A DNA stretch of 34,936 bases. Source: Pseudomonas kitaguniensis (lineage in GTDB: Bacteria > Pseudomonadota > Gammaproteobacteria > Pseudomonadales > Pseudomonadaceae). The position numbers were made by a program, and so were the translations under genes. Below the pieces are notes generated by a model. It was not told where the DNA came from. It saw only the letters and a list, made by a program, of their open reading frames with translations, and did not search any database. The stretch is from NCBI RefSeq assembly GCF_009296165.1, contig NZ_VUAZ01000062.1, positions 1 through 34,936 of the forward strand, written 5' to 3'. Within the stretch, counting starts at the first letter, position 1; each line of letters opens with the position of its first letter. Positions 8,660-19,631 of the stretch are shown in pieces.

Positions 8660-9991
8660 TTACTTGCTGACAGGTGCAGGGCCTTCGGCCACGCCCAGGT
8701 CATCTTCTTCACGGGTGTCGGAGATACCGCGACCACCGGAAGCCAACTCTACCTGCAGCTTGTCTTCGTCCAGCTCCTTGACCCACTTGGCCACAACCAG
8801 GGTAGCAACAGCGTTACCCACCAGGTTGGTCAGCGCGCGGGCTTCGGACATGAAGCGGTCGATACCCAGGATCAGCGCCAGGCCGGCAACCGGCAGGTGG
8901 CCAACAGCCGACAGGGTCGCAGCCAGCACGATGAAGCCACTACCGGTCACGCCAGCCGCGCCTTTGGAGGACAGCAGCAACACCAGCAACAGGGTGATCT
9001 GGTGGGTGATGTCCATGTGCGTGTCAGTCGCTTGGGCGATGAACACGGCAGCCATGGTCAGGTAGATCGACGTACCGTCGAGGTTGAAGGAGTAGCCGGT
9101 CGGGATCACCAGGCCTACTACGGATTTCTTCGCGCCCAGACGCTCCATTTTGATCAGCATGCGTGGCAGTGCAGATTCGGACGAGGAAGTACCCAGTACG
9201 ATCAACAACTCTTCACGGATGTAGCGGATCAGTTTCAACACGCTGAAACCGTGCGCGCGGCAGATGGCGCCCAGCACCACGACCACGAACAGCACGCAGG
9301 TGATGTAGAAGCAAATCATCAACTGGCCCAACTGCACCAACGAACCTACACCGTAGGCGCCGATGGTGAACGCCATGGCGCCCAGGGCACCGATTGGCGC
9401 CAGTTTCATGATCATGTTGATGATGTTGAACATCACGTGTGCGAAACGATCGATGAAGTCCAGTACCGGCTTGCCGTAGGCACCCAGGCGGTGCAGGGCA
9501 AAACCGAAGATCACCGAGAACATCAGCACTTGCAGAATATCGCCGGTAGCGAATGCGCCCACGATGGTGTTCGGGATCACGTTAAGCAGGAAGCCAACAA
9601 TGCTCTGGTCTGCACCGGCAGTCACATAGGCCGCGACTTTCGAAGCGTCCAGGGTAGCCACGTCGATGTGCATGCCGGCGCCCGGTTGCACAACGTTGAC
9701 GACGATCAGGCCAATCAGCAGCGCGATGGTGGACACTACTTCGAAGTACAGCAGCGCGTAGCCGCCGGTTTTGCCAACCGACTTCATGCTTTGCATGCCG
9801 GCGATGCCGCTGACAACGGTGCAGAATATGATCGGGGCAATGACCATTTTGATCAGTTTGATAAACCCGTCACCCAGTGGCTTGAGGGCCACGCCGGTTT
9901 GCGGGTAGAAGTGACCGAGCAAAATACCGATTACGATTGCGACGATCACCTGGAAATACAGGGATTTGTAGATTGGCTGACGAGTCGTCAT
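8660..9991 (-). CDS. dctA: C4-dicarboxylate/proton symporter DctA
   Basis: A 443-residue inner-membrane carrier of the DAACS (SLC1-like) family, taking up succinate, fumarate and malate. It has eight or so hydrophobic helices and re-entrant loops. Diagnostic stretches are [14 protein letters not shown] (the serine-rich hairpin), [20 protein letters not shown] (substrate and cation site) and [18 protein letters not shown]. The start [14 protein letters not shown] is preceded by GAGGAAAC; the upstream in-frame extension is not conserved-looking and is leader. Transcription is probably sigma-54 dependent (see the promoter and palindromes upstream). The dctB/dctD genes are not in the window. Confidence 0.95.
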   Translation of the reverse strand: MTTRQPIYKSLYFQVIVAIVIGILLGHFYPQTGVALKPLGDGFIKLIKMVIAPIIFCTVVSGIAGMQSMKSVGKTGGYALLYFEVVSTIALLIGLIVVNVVQPGAGMHIDVATLDASKVAAYVTAGADQSIVGFLLNVIPNTIVGAFATGDILQVLMFSVIFGFALHRLGAYGKPVLDFIDRFAHVMFNIINMIMKLAPIGALGAMAFTIGAYGVGSLVQLGQLMICFYITCVLFVVVVLGAICRAHGFSVLKLIRYIREELLIVLGTSSSESALPRMLIKMERLGAKKSVVGLVIPTGYSFNLDGTSIYLTMAAVFIAQATDTHMDITHQITLLLVLLLSSKGAAGVTGSGFIVLAATLSAVGHLPVAGLALILGIDRFMSEARALTNLVGNAVATLVVAKWVKELDEDKLQVELASGGRGISDTREEDDLGVAEGPAPVSK

Positions 9992-10125
9992 TGCAAGTTT
10001 CCTCAATCGTCCCGTGTGGCAAATATCCGCCATTGCCCACGGCACTTGAATTGCGAACCCTCCTGCACTGGAGGGATTTGTTGTTTGCGAGACCTGTAGG
10101 ATAGAGCCTGCGCTGTAATCTTTAT

Positions 10126-10141
10126 CGCAAACGCCGTGCCA
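10126..10141 (-). promoter_or_regulatory. Sigma-54 promoter of dctA
   Basis: The minus strand reads TGGCACGGCGTTTGCG, with GG and GC 10 bp apart and only the last base off the consensus TGGCACG-N4-TTGCW. Transcription would start near 10114. This agrees with the known DctB/DctD-sigma-54 control of dctA. Confidence 0.88.
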
Positions 10142-10218
10142 CTTCGCTGAAAATGGCTGAAGGCCTTTAGACATCAGGGCTAGAGGCTTCCAGGGCCGCT
10201 TGATCGCACACGACAAAG

Positions 10219-10234
10219 TGGCGGAATTCCGCCA
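10219..10234. promoter_or_regulatory. Candidate DctD enhancer site 1
   Basis: The perfect 16-bp palindrome TGGCGGAATTCCGCCA lies about 80 bp upstream of the dctA -24 element and shares its GGCGG-N4-CCGCC arms with the site at 10261. Confidence 0.65.
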
Positions 10235-10260
10235 GGCGAACCGATCATGTCCAATAATTT

Positions 10261-10274
10261 GGCGGTTATCCGCC
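10261..10274. promoter_or_regulatory. Candidate DctD enhancer site 2
   Basis: The inverted repeat GGCGGTTATCCGCC is centred 41 bp from the first palindrome, that is four helical turns. This is the tandem, same-face layout expected of a sigma-54 activator. Confidence 0.65.
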
Positions 10275-10396
10275 TTGAAGAAGGCTCTGGGGCGCGGCTT
10301 ACTATTTTATAGCGTATTCCCACAGGGCCTGCGCCGGTCGCTGACTTGTGGCAGTGGGGTTGTTGTGGCGCGCCGCTCGCCACAAAAAGAATGCGG

Positions 10397-11743
10397 TCAG
10401 GCGGCGGGGAAGTGAATCTTGAACGCTGCGCCACCCAACGGCGAATCGCCGAGGGTCAACGTTGCGCCGTAGCTTTCGATGATGTCTTTGACCACCGCCA
10501 AACCAATCCCCTGCCCCGGATGCTGGCGGTCCAGTCGCTCGCCACGTTGCAGAATCCGCGCGCGCTGGTCAGGCGGCACGCCAGGGCCGTCATCCTCGAT
10601 ATACAAATCCGAGCTTTCGAGGTCTTCCACTACGCTGATGCGCACTTCGCTCAAGCACAGGCGGTAGGCGTTTTCGAGCAAGTTGCCGAGCATTTCCAGC
10701 AAGGCGCCCTTCTCGATGGGCACATAACACTCCGGCGGCAGCTCGACGTTAATGGTCACGCGCTTGTCGCGGTAGACCTTGTCCAGCGTGTCGCACAGGC
10801 TTTGCAGCACGGGCTCCAGACGCACCTGGTGGCGCACCAGGCCGCTTTTGCGCAAGCTGGCGCGCTGCAACTGGTAACCGATCTGCTGGCTCATGCGTTC
10901 GATCTGCGACTGCAACACCCAGGCTTGGCTGCGCTCTTGCGGGCGCTGGGCCATGTCTTCGCTGACGCCCTGCAACACCGCCAGCGGAGTTTTCAGGCTG
11001 TGGGCCAAGTCGTCGAGGGAGTCTCGGTAGCGCGCCCGTTGCTCGCGCTCGCTGTGCAACAGGCGGTTGAGGGAACCGGTAAGCCGCAAGAGTTCACGAG
11101 GGTGTTCTTCGGTAAGGCTTTCGCGGGTGCCGCCTTCGATTTGGTCAAGCTCCTGGCTCAAGCGTCGCAGGGCTTGCAGGCCCCAGGTCAAACCCAGCCA
11201 CAACAGCGTCAACAACACCAGCAAGGCGGCGCCGAACCCCAGGTAGAGGTTTTCGCGCAGGCCTTCGAGGGTCGTCAGGTATTCGCGCACCGGTTGCAGG
11301 GCGACGATACTGAACGCGGCGCTCTTGCCGCCCAGCAGCTTGACCTCTACGTCATAGGCGAAGAACTCCTGGCCGCTGGCCTCGCGAATGCGTGCGAACT
11401 CGTTGCCGCGTCCGTCGTAGCGCGGTTTGTAGTTGATGTTCTCTTCGCGGGTCGCGCGCGAACGCCATACCAGATGGCCTTCACGGTCGTAGATGTAGCC
11501 GAGCAGCCGGCTATCGGCGAGGTTGAAGCGTTCGTCGGGCAACTGCGCCGGCATCACCAAGCGGTTGTTTTCAACGCGCGCGGCAGAAATCAGGGTGGTC
11601 ACGTCCGACGCCAGGCGCTGCTCGATGGAATCCTGCAGCGCCAGGCTGAACGCACCTTGCATGGCGGGCAGCAAGCCCAGCATAAACAGCACGGCCAAGG
11701 TGGCAGCCGCGAGCATCAAGCGCACACGTAACGAGCGAATCAA
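10397..11743 (-). CDS. phoQ: Sensor histidine kinase PhoQ
   Basis: The 448-residue product has the same length as I recall for P. aeruginosa PhoQ. It is an inner-membrane sensor, by family responsive to Mg2+ and cationic peptides. TM1 spans about 8-30. A periplasmic sensor domain follows (31-165), then TM2 (about 166-190), a HAMP region, and the dimerisation helix with His248 in DLAHSLKTPLAVLQ. The Ser-Leu-Lys-Thr-Pro box is characteristic of PhoQ. The ATPase domain has NLLENAYR, DDGPGVP and GQGIGLAVV. The start is TTG, overlapping the phoP stop by 4 bp (TTGA), so translation is coupled. The phosphorylation partner is PhoP. Confidence 0.9.
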   Translation of the reverse strand: MIRSLRVRLMLAAATLAVLFMLGLLPAMQGAFSLALQDSIEQRLASDVTTLISAARVENNRLVMPAQLPDERFNLADSRLLGYIYDREGHLVWRSRATREENINYKPRYDGRGNEFARIREASGQEFFAYDVEVKLLGGKSAAFSIVALQPVREYLTTLEGLRENLYLGFGAALLVLLTLLWLGLTWGLQALRRLSQELDQIEGGTRESLTEEHPRELLRLTGSLNRLLHSEREQRARYRDSLDDLAHSLKTPLAVLQGVSEDMAQRPQERSQAWVLQSQIERMSQQIGYQLQRASLRKSGLVRHQVRLEPVLQSLCDTLDKVYRDKRVTINVELPPECYVPIEKGALLEMLGNLLENAYRLCLSEVRISVVEDLESSDLYIEDDGPGVPPDQRARILQRGERLDRQHPGQGIGLAVVKDIIESYGATLTLGDSPLGGAAFKIHFPAA

Positions 11744-12417
11744 CGGCAGCGCTCATTGAACAGGTAACCCAAGCCGCGCACGGTGTCGATCGGCTTGAAC
11801 CCGGCCGGACCTTCCAGCTTGCGGCGCAGGCGACCGACCAGCACTTCAATGACGTTCGGGTCACGCTCGTCGTCATCGGGGTAGAGCTGCTCCATCAAGC
11901 GGTCCTTGGCGACCACCTGTTGATGGTGGCGCATTAAATACTCGAGAATTCGGTACTCGTAAGCGGTCAGCGCCAACGGCTGCTCATCCAGCGACGCTTG
12001 CTTGCGGTTGAGGTCCAGCAGCAACGGCCCGGCGACGATGGTGGACTGGGTGAAACCGCTGGAGCGGCGCAGCAAGGCATTCATCCGCGCCTCCAGTTCT
12101 TCGAACTGGAACGGCTTGACCACGTAGTCGTCGGCACCGGCGGCCAGGCCTTCGACCTTGTCCTGCCAGTTGCCGCGCGCGGTAAGGATCAGAATCGGAA
12201 AGGTCTTGGCCTGGGCGCGCAGTTGCCGGATCAGGTCCAGGCCGCCCATGCCGGGCAGGCCCAAGTCGATGATGGCGAGGTCGTGGTTGAATTGCCCGGT
12301 CTGGTACAAGGCTTCCTCGGCATTGGCCACGGCTTCGACCACGTGCCCACTGTCGGTAAGGCGGGTCAACAGGTGATGACGCAACAGCGCCTCATCTTCC
12401 ACCACCAGCAATTTCAT
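11740..12417 (-). CDS. phoP: Response regulator PhoP
   Basis: A 225-residue OmpR/PhoB-type regulator. The receiver domain has acidic residues Glu7-Asp8-Glu9, phospho-acceptor Asp51 (IIDLGLPGMGG) and Lys in VVKPFQFEEL. The C-terminal winged helix contains ALTAYEYRILEYL and DPNVIEVLVGRLRRKL. ATG at 12417 is preferred to an in-frame TTG 12 bp upstream because GGAGAG sits just upstream of the ATG and overlaps the TTG. The gene follows the small secreted-protein gene by 18 bp and overlaps phoQ. The four GTTCAG repeats ahead of the operon are probably its own binding sites. Confidence 0.92.
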   Translation of the reverse strand: MKLLVVEDEALLRHHLLTRLTDSGHVVEAVANAEEALYQTGQFNHDLAIIDLGLPGMGGLDLIRQLRAQAKTFPILILTARGNWQDKVEGLAAGADDYVVKPFQFEELEARMNALLRRSSGFTQSTIVAGPLLLDLNRKQASLDEQPLALTAYEYRILEYLMRHHQQVVAKDRLMEQLYPDDDERDPNVIEVLVGRLRRKLEGPAGFKPIDTVRGLGYLFNERCR

Positions 12418-12435
12418 AAGGCTCTCCAAGGCAAT

Positions 12436-12744
12436 TCAACTGTCCGACTGAGGGGTATCATAGCGGCCCTGCAAGTCTTGCGGGCGCAGTTTAATGCCAT
12501 TGTATTGGCCCGTCAGGTGTTCGTAGCCGGTGCGGTAGTCTGGTTGTGGGCCGGTTTGCCCCAGGGACTGCCCCCACGGCGCGGCTTGACTGCCCGCATC
12601 TTCGAAGCTGACACGCTGGATCAGGGTGCTGGTTTTTTTGCTTCTCTCGCTGCCAAAGCCCGAAAACGTGGCGTCCGAAGCCTGCACGCCCGCCGTAGCG
12701 CTGAGCATGGTCAACGCCAACATCAGCTTTTTGATCGCAGTCAT
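12436..12744 (-). CDS. Small secreted protein of unknown function, first in the phoPQ operon
   Basis: I do not recognise this 102-residue protein. It has a clear Sec signal peptide (MTAIKKLMLALTMLSATAGV, cleavage probable after GVQA), leaving a mature periplasmic or secreted domain of about 80 residues. That domain is rich in Gly, Gln, Ser and Tyr and has no cysteine. ATG at 12744 follows AGAGGTAAGCACC; the longer in-frame extension crosses the promoter repeats and is rejected. In P. aeruginosa the gene ahead of phoP is the outer-membrane protein gene oprH. This protein is too short and not a beta-barrel, so the slot is filled by something different. Co-regulation with phoPQ is inferred from spacing. 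Confidence 0.8.
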   Translation of the reverse strand: MTAIKKLMLALTMLSATAGVQASDATFSGFGSERSKKTSTLIQRVSFEDAGSQAAPWGQSLGQTGPQPDYRTGYEHLTGQYNGIKLRPQDLQGRYDTPQSDS

Positions 12745-12795
12745 GGTGCTTACCTCTGTGCGTTTGCCGGTTGCAGCCAGACTACGCAGACGCCC

Positions 12796-12834
12796 CTGAA
12801 CTCCCCCTGAACGGGCTCTGAACCGCACCTGAAC
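12796..12834 (-). promoter_or_regulatory. Fourfold GTTCAG direct-repeat array (putative PhoP box)
   Basis: On the minus strand GTTCAG occurs four times with 5-bp spacers; on the plus strand CTGAAC starts at 12796, 12807, 12818 and 12829, an exact 11-bp period. PhoP and other OmpR-family regulators bind hexamer direct repeats of this format. A TAGTCT -10-like hexamer lies 11 bp downstream of the last repeat, as at PhoP-activated promoters. Confidence 0.8.
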
Positions 12835-12880
12835 CGTAATGGGCTATCCAGCGGCACGCCAACTCGGCAAAATACCGCGC

Positions 12881-13597
12881 ATGACGCCTCTACCCGCTTG
12901 CTGCACCCCACTCGATACCCGTTGGCCACTGCCCGTCCCGCTACCTGGCACGGTGTTTGTGAGCACTCGATTCGACCCGGCCTTACTGGCCGCCGATGAC
13001 TTTCAGCGCAGCGCCGTGCCGCCACCGGCCAGCATCCAGCGCTCGGTGGCCAAGCGTCAGGCCGAGTTCCTGGCGGGACGCGTGTGCGCCCGCGCGGCGC
13101 TGCAACAGTTGGATCAGCTCAATTGCATACCGCCCATCGGCGAAGACCGTGCGCCGGTGTGGCCTGCGCACATCAGTGGCTCCATCACCCACAGCACCGG
13201 GCATGCGGCGGCGATTGTCGGGCGTAAAGCGCAATGGCGCGGGCTGGGAATGGACCTGGAAAATGTGCTGCCGCTGGAACGGGCGGAGCGCCTGGCCGGG
13301 GAAATTCTTACCACAGACGAACTGCAACGCATGGCGAGCGTGCCGCGCGAGCAGATTGCCTTGCTGGTGACGCTGACGTTTTCGGCCAAAGAAAGCCTGT
13401 TCAAGGCGCTTTACCCGATTGTGCAGAAGCGCTTCTACTTTGAGCATGCCGAGGTGGTGGAGTGGTCACACAGCGGCCATGTGCGGCTGCGGTTACTCAC
13501 AGACCTGTCTGCCGAGTGGTGCCCCGGCACAGAGCTGGCCGCACAATTTGCGGTGAATGGGGAGCAGTTGTTGAGCCTGGTGGCTATTGGCGCCTGA
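12881..13597 (+). CDS. pcpS: 4'-phosphopantetheinyl transferase PcpS (EntD-like)
   Basis: The 238-residue Sfp/EntD-type enzyme attaches the phosphopantetheine arm of CoA to acyl- and peptidyl-carrier proteins. The Mg2+/CoA motif is GLGMDLENVL (Asp125, Glu127) and the second motif is FSAKESLFKALYP (Lys170, Glu171). HISGSITHSTGHAAAIVG is the usual upstream conserved segment. In Pseudomonas one PcpS serves both fatty-acid synthesis and siderophore synthetases; P. aeruginosa PcpS is about the same length. The start MTPLPACCTP is the first ATG in frame after the divergent promoter region; the earlier in-frame ATG at 12839 lies at the edge of the repeat array. It is divergent from the phoPQ operon. 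Confidence 0.9.
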   Translation: MTPLPACCTPLDTRWPLPVPLPGTVFVSTRFDPALLAADDFQRSAVPPPASIQRSVAKRQAEFLAGRVCARAALQQLDQLNCIPPIGEDRAPVWPAHISGSITHSTGHAAAIVGRKAQWRGLGMDLENVLPLERAERLAGEILTTDELQRMASVPREQIALLVTLTFSAKESLFKALYPIVQKRFYFEHAEVVEWSHSGHVRLRLLTDLSAEWCPGTELAAQFAVNGEQLLSLVAIGA

Positions 13598-13598
13598 T

Positions 13599-13624
13599 AC
13601 ACCGCTATCGCGAGCAAGCCAGCG
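13599..13624 (-). repeat. Solitary or decayed REP sequence
   Basis: ACACCGCTATCGCGAGCAAG starts right after the pcpS stop and matches the right arm of the REPIN 100 bp further on, but the last part of the unit has diverged. Confidence 0.6.
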
Positions 13625-13653
13625 CTGATCAAACCAAGCCGAACTCAGTCAAC

Positions 13654-13742
13654 TGTGGGAGCGGGCTTGCTCGCGATTGCGGTGTGTCAGACACGTATTT
13701 TTCAACTGATAAACCGCTATCGCGAGCAAGCCCGCTCCCACA
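13654..13742. repeat. REPIN (two inverted REP sequences)
   Basis: The arms TGTGGGAGCGGGCTTGCTCG and its complement ending CCCGCTCCCACA are separated by a short spacer, 89 bp in all. It lies between the convergent pcpS and the sensor kinase gene. The arms differ from those of the REPIN at 76-164 at a few matching positions (GAGCGGG against GAGGGGG), which marks a related but distinct sequence class. Confidence 0.9.
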
Positions 13743-13774
13743 AAAACGCGCTTCAGCGTGTGGGGGCGATCACC

Positions 13775-15385
13775 TTATGCTTTTTGCTGATCGCGCGGCC
13801 AACTCAAGCTGAAACACGCGCCGCCGAGGTTGTTGCTTTTGCTGATCAACGCCCGCCCGCCATGCCAATGGATAATCCGCCGCACAATCGATAAACCCAG
13901 GCCATGCCCGCCTGATGCACGGGTGCGGCTGTCGTCCAGGCGCAGGAACGGGGTAAAAATGCGTTCCCAGGCGCTTTGCGGCACGCCGGGGCCGTCGTCC
14001 TCCACATCGATGCGGCAACGCACTTGGCCCACCTGATAACTGATCAGCACCTGGCCTTGGGCGTGACGCATCGCATTGCTCACCAGGTTTTGCAACGCGC
14101 GGTGCAAATAACGCGGCTCGGCATCCACCCACGCGTCGTCCCAATGCGCCGATGACAGGCATATACCGCGAGTCACCGTGACGTGCGGGCGCAGTGGCGA
14201 CAACTCGCCAATCACTTGGTCGAGCAACGCACTGAGGTCTACGCGCTGAAAATTCAGCGCCGGCGCGCCCTGCTCCAAACGTGCGTAGGTGAGCATTTCG
14301 TCCACCAGGCCATCGAGGTCTTCGATATCGCTGTCCATGCCCTGCATATATTTGGCCCGTGCCTGCGGAGTGGCGGCGTCGCCGATCATCTCCAGACCAA
14401 AGCGCAGGCGGGCCACCGGCGTGCGCAGCTCGTGGGAGACCGCGCGCACCAGTTCGCGCTGGATCGCCAATAATTGCTGCAAGTGCTCGGCCATGCCATT
14501 AAAGGCGGCTGCCAAACGCCCCACCGAATCGGCGCCGCGCGCAGGTACGCGAACATCCAGGCTGCCTTTGGCAATGCGCGTGGCCGCCGCTTCGAGGCCT
14601 TTAAGGCGCCGTTCAAGCTGGCGCACCAGCAAATACACGATCAGGCCGATCAAGGTCAGGCTGATCAGCGCGATCAAAATCAGCCATTGCGGCGGGTACG
14701 GGTTCATTTGATACAGCGGGCCGATTTCCAACACCCAAGGCGTACCGGCCATGCCGGCAAACACCCGGATCGAATCGCCGCCCTTGCCCAAGGCCATGAC
14801 GGTATCGCCTTCCGCGACACGGCGGCGCTGGTCGTCGTCCATGTCGGCCTGGGCCAGCGTCATGAGGTGCATGTCAAAACCAAAACCCTTGGTTTGCTTG
14901 ATGTCGGCAAGCTTTTGCGCTTGCTCGGCGACCGGAAAACGCACCAGTTCGTCGGCCAACAAGTAAATAGTCGCGCGGGCCAGTTGTTCGCTGATCTGCT
15001 GCACTTCGCCTGTGAGCACCCACGGCTCCTGCTCGCTGACTTGGCGCAGCACGCGCGCCGAATGTGGCCCGGTCTGCTCAACCAGCACTTGGCCGCGTTG
15101 CAGGCGGCTGCGCTGGCCCAAGTCGAGCTGAGCATCGCTCAGCGTGCGCAACGCCAAGGGCATGCCGAGCAAACGCTCCCACATCGCCAGGGCACGTTGG
15201 CGCTCGATGGGGCTCATGGGTTGCAAGTTGTCACCCATCAGCGCGAAGGTGCCGTGGGCCAGGCGCTCGCGGTATTGGTCGCTGCGCACCTCGTTGAGCA
15301 GGTGCAGGGCCAGTACCCCCAACAGCGCGACCAGAATCAGCGCGGCGCACATGCCGCCGTAAATACGCAGGAAGATCGAGTTCAC
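13775..15385 (-). CDS. Sensor histidine kinase, RstB-like
   Basis: A 536-residue membrane sensor. TM1 spans about 12-30. The periplasmic domain is about 200 residues (31-232), and TM2 (about 233-255) leads into a HAMP domain. His318 lies in RAVSHELRTPVARLRFGLEM, which resembles E. coli RstB (HELRTPxxRLRxxLEM). The ATPase domain has NLVSNAMRHA, DDGPGVP and GGHGLGLSIV. The start is GTG, overlapping the regulator stop by 4 bp (GTGA), so the pair is coupled. The ligand is unknown. In P. aeruginosa an equivalent pair also lies beside nrdA. The 3' end faces pcpS across the REPs. Confidence 0.9.
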   Translation of the reverse strand: MNSIFLRIYGGMCAALILVALLGVLALHLLNEVRSDQYRERLAHGTFALMGDNLQPMSPIERQRALAMWERLLGMPLALRTLSDAQLDLGQRSRLQRGQVLVEQTGPHSARVLRQVSEQEPWVLTGEVQQISEQLARATIYLLADELVRFPVAEQAQKLADIKQTKGFGFDMHLMTLAQADMDDDQRRRVAEGDTVMALGKGGDSIRVFAGMAGTPWVLEIGPLYQMNPYPPQWLILIALISLTLIGLIVYLLVRQLERRLKGLEAAATRIAKGSLDVRVPARGADSVGRLAAAFNGMAEHLQQLLAIQRELVRAVSHELRTPVARLRFGLEMIGDAATPQARAKYMQGMDSDIEDLDGLVDEMLTYARLEQGAPALNFQRVDLSALLDQVIGELSPLRPHVTVTRGICLSSAHWDDAWVDAEPRYLHRALQNLVSNAMRHAQGQVLISYQVGQVRCRIDVEDDGPGVPQSAWERIFTPFLRLDDSRTRASGGHGLGLSIVRRIIHWHGGRALISKSNNLGGACFSLSWPRDQQKA

Positions 15386-16107
15386 AGCGGCATATCGGCA
15401 GCGGCTTCAGGGACGAACAAGTAGCCTTTGCTGCGGATGGTCTTGATCAAGCGCGGGTGAATCGGGTCGTCACCGATTTTGGGGCGAATGCGCGAAATGC
15501 GCACATCAATGGAGCGATCCTGGCCGTCGTAGCCGATGCCGCGCAGGGCGATGAAGATTTCTTCGCGGGACAAAATGCGCCCGGCATTCGCCACCAGCAA
15601 CCAAAGCAGGTCGAACTCGGCACTGGTCAGTTCGATCCCGCCGCCGTGCAGCCAGGCTTCGCGCAGCGCATTGTCGACCAGCAACGGGCCAAATTGCAGG
15701 CGGCGTGGGTGTTCGCCGGCAGGCGGTAAAGGCGTTTCGCTGCGCCGTAGCAAGGCCTGGATACGCGCGAGCAACAAGCGCGGGCGCACGGGTTTGCACA
15801 CATAGTCGTCGGCGCCGATGTCCAGGCCCATCACTTGGTCCATGTCATCGGTACGCGCGGTCAACATCAGAATCACGCCGTCATAACGCTCGCGTACTGT
15901 GCGGCAGATGCTCAGGCCGTCTTCGCCGGGCAGCATCAGGTCGAGAATCACCAGGTCCGGCTGTTCAGCGATGATGCGCGCCGCCGCAAGGGCGCCGTCG
16001 CTTTCCACGGACACGTGCAGGCCGTTGCTTTGCAGGTAGTCGCGGGTCAACTCGGCCAGCCGCTCGTCGTCCTCGACAATCAATAAGTGCCAGGCTTCTT
16101 GCTCCAC
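15382..16107 (-). CDS. Response regulator, RstA-like (OmpR family)
   Basis: The 241-residue receiver plus winged-helix regulator has an acidic pocket in IVEDDERLAEL and phospho-acceptor Asp56 (VILDLMLPGEDG). The receiver Lys lies in DDYVCKPVRPRLL. The DNA-binding domain contains ELTSAEFDLLWLLV and RGIGYDGQDRSIDVRISRIR. The start is GTG at 16107 with GAGGG about 7 nt upstream; no closer ATG fits the family. It forms an operon with the sensor kinase and is divergent from nrdA. Targets are not known from sequence. Confidence 0.9.
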   Translation of the reverse strand: MEQEAWHLLIVEDDERLAELTRDYLQSNGLHVSVESDGALAAARIIAEQPDLVILDLMLPGEDGLSICRTVRERYDGVILMLTARTDDMDQVMGLDIGADDYVCKPVRPRLLLARIQALLRRSETPLPPAGEHPRRLQFGPLLVDNALREAWLHGGGIELTSAEFDLLWLLVANAGRILSREEIFIALRGIGYDGQDRSIDVRISRIRPKIGDDPIHPRLIKTIRSKGYLFVPEAAADMPL

Positions 16108-16401
16108 GGGTGACCCTCGTTGTTATTAGAGATGGTTCAGGATCCACATGCTGATCTTCGACCGTCATACCCTGTTTGTAATGTTTTGAGGGCATAACAG
16201 CGCCTGTCAGCAGCCAGATTGTAGCCACGGGCCAGCCCTGCGGCACAAGCGCGGAAATCCATTCGGTGATCACATTTTTTTATGGTAGGGTTCGCGCCCT
16301 CAAAAATTGAGATGGCGTTTCAAGCCCGAAATATTTAATGACAAACGGTTCAACGCAGTCGCGACGTGGCCTACACGGGTATTACAGCTTTCTTTCACAT
16401 T

Positions 16402-16422
16402 TTACTCACAGCCTTATCCACA
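16402..16422 (+). promoter_or_regulatory. DnaA box(es) upstream of nrdA
   Basis: TTATCCACA at 16414-16422 is an exact high-affinity DnaA box, and TTACTCACA at 16402-16410 has one mismatch. In E. coli DnaA binds two such boxes to regulate nrdAB. Confidence 0.65.
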
Positions 16423-16449
16423 GGTTACTGCGTTGCTAACCCCATAAAA

Positions 16450-16497
16450 ACGCATTATCTTGTACCTCGGCGGCACGCCAGACCCCACATGTGGGGT
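16450..16497. promoter_or_regulatory. Tandem NrdR boxes upstream of nrdA
   Basis: ACGCATTATCTTGTAC (16450-16465) and the perfect palindrome ACCCCACATGTGGGGT (16482-16497) both fit the degenerate NrdR consensus acaCwAtATaTwGtgt. Their starts are 32 bp apart, that is three helical turns, the usual NrdR layout. NrdR represses ribonucleotide reductase genes when bound to dATP/ATP. Confidence 0.6.
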
Positions 16498-16703
16498 TTT
16501 CGACCCATTCGACCAACCACACAAGTGGCCCGAAACTCAAGCGCTTTATTGCTAACGCAGCGTGCAACCAACAGATTTCTTGTAGTCCAAATCGCTCACG
16601 CGGATGGCAACTGTTCTCCATACCCGACATGGAAAACGGTACGGGTGTTGCAGGGACAACCTCGCACTCGCAATCAAATATAGAACGTGGAGACAACCCC
16701 CCC

Positions 16704-19595
<2,892 letters not shown>

Positions 19596-19631
19596 GCTGA
19601 GCCCGTTGCGGGCTTAATCGCCCGTGATTCA

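Larger units (their letters stand above)
9992..10396 (-). promoter_or_regulatory. dctA control region (no gene)
   Basis: This 405-bp gap between dctA and phoQ holds a leader of about 120 nt, a sigma-54 promoter at 10126-10141, and two GGCGG-N4-CCGCC inverted repeats at 10219-10234 and 10261-10274. A further inverted repeat, TTGTGGCG/CGCCACAA (10363-10385), lies just after the phoQ stop. It may end the phoPQ transcript, although no T-run follows on that strand. Confidence 0.75.
16108..16703. promoter_or_regulatory. Divergent control region between the RstA-like gene and nrdA
   Basis: About 600 bp without a credible gene. It holds an exact DnaA box at 16414-16422 with a one-mismatch copy 12 bp upstream, and two NrdR-like boxes at 16450-16465 and 16482-16497. 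An in-frame extension of nrdA runs through the last 210 bp but has no conserved-looking protein. A GGAG at 16688 is the probable ribosome binding site. Confidence 0.7.

Noticed and set aside
8897..10099. A 400-codon open frame antisense to dctA
   Set aside because: Composition (His/Asp/Gln-rich) is typical of a shadow of a membrane-protein gene, and dctA is unambiguous.
12946..12961. TGGCACGGTGTTTGTG, resembling a sigma-54 promoter
   Set aside because: The -12 element has GT instead of GC, and the site is inside the pcpS coding region.
13599..13742. A CRISPR-like array near the REPs
   Set aside because: Only a few inverted, unequal copies, no regular spacers and no cas genes; they fit REP/REPIN.
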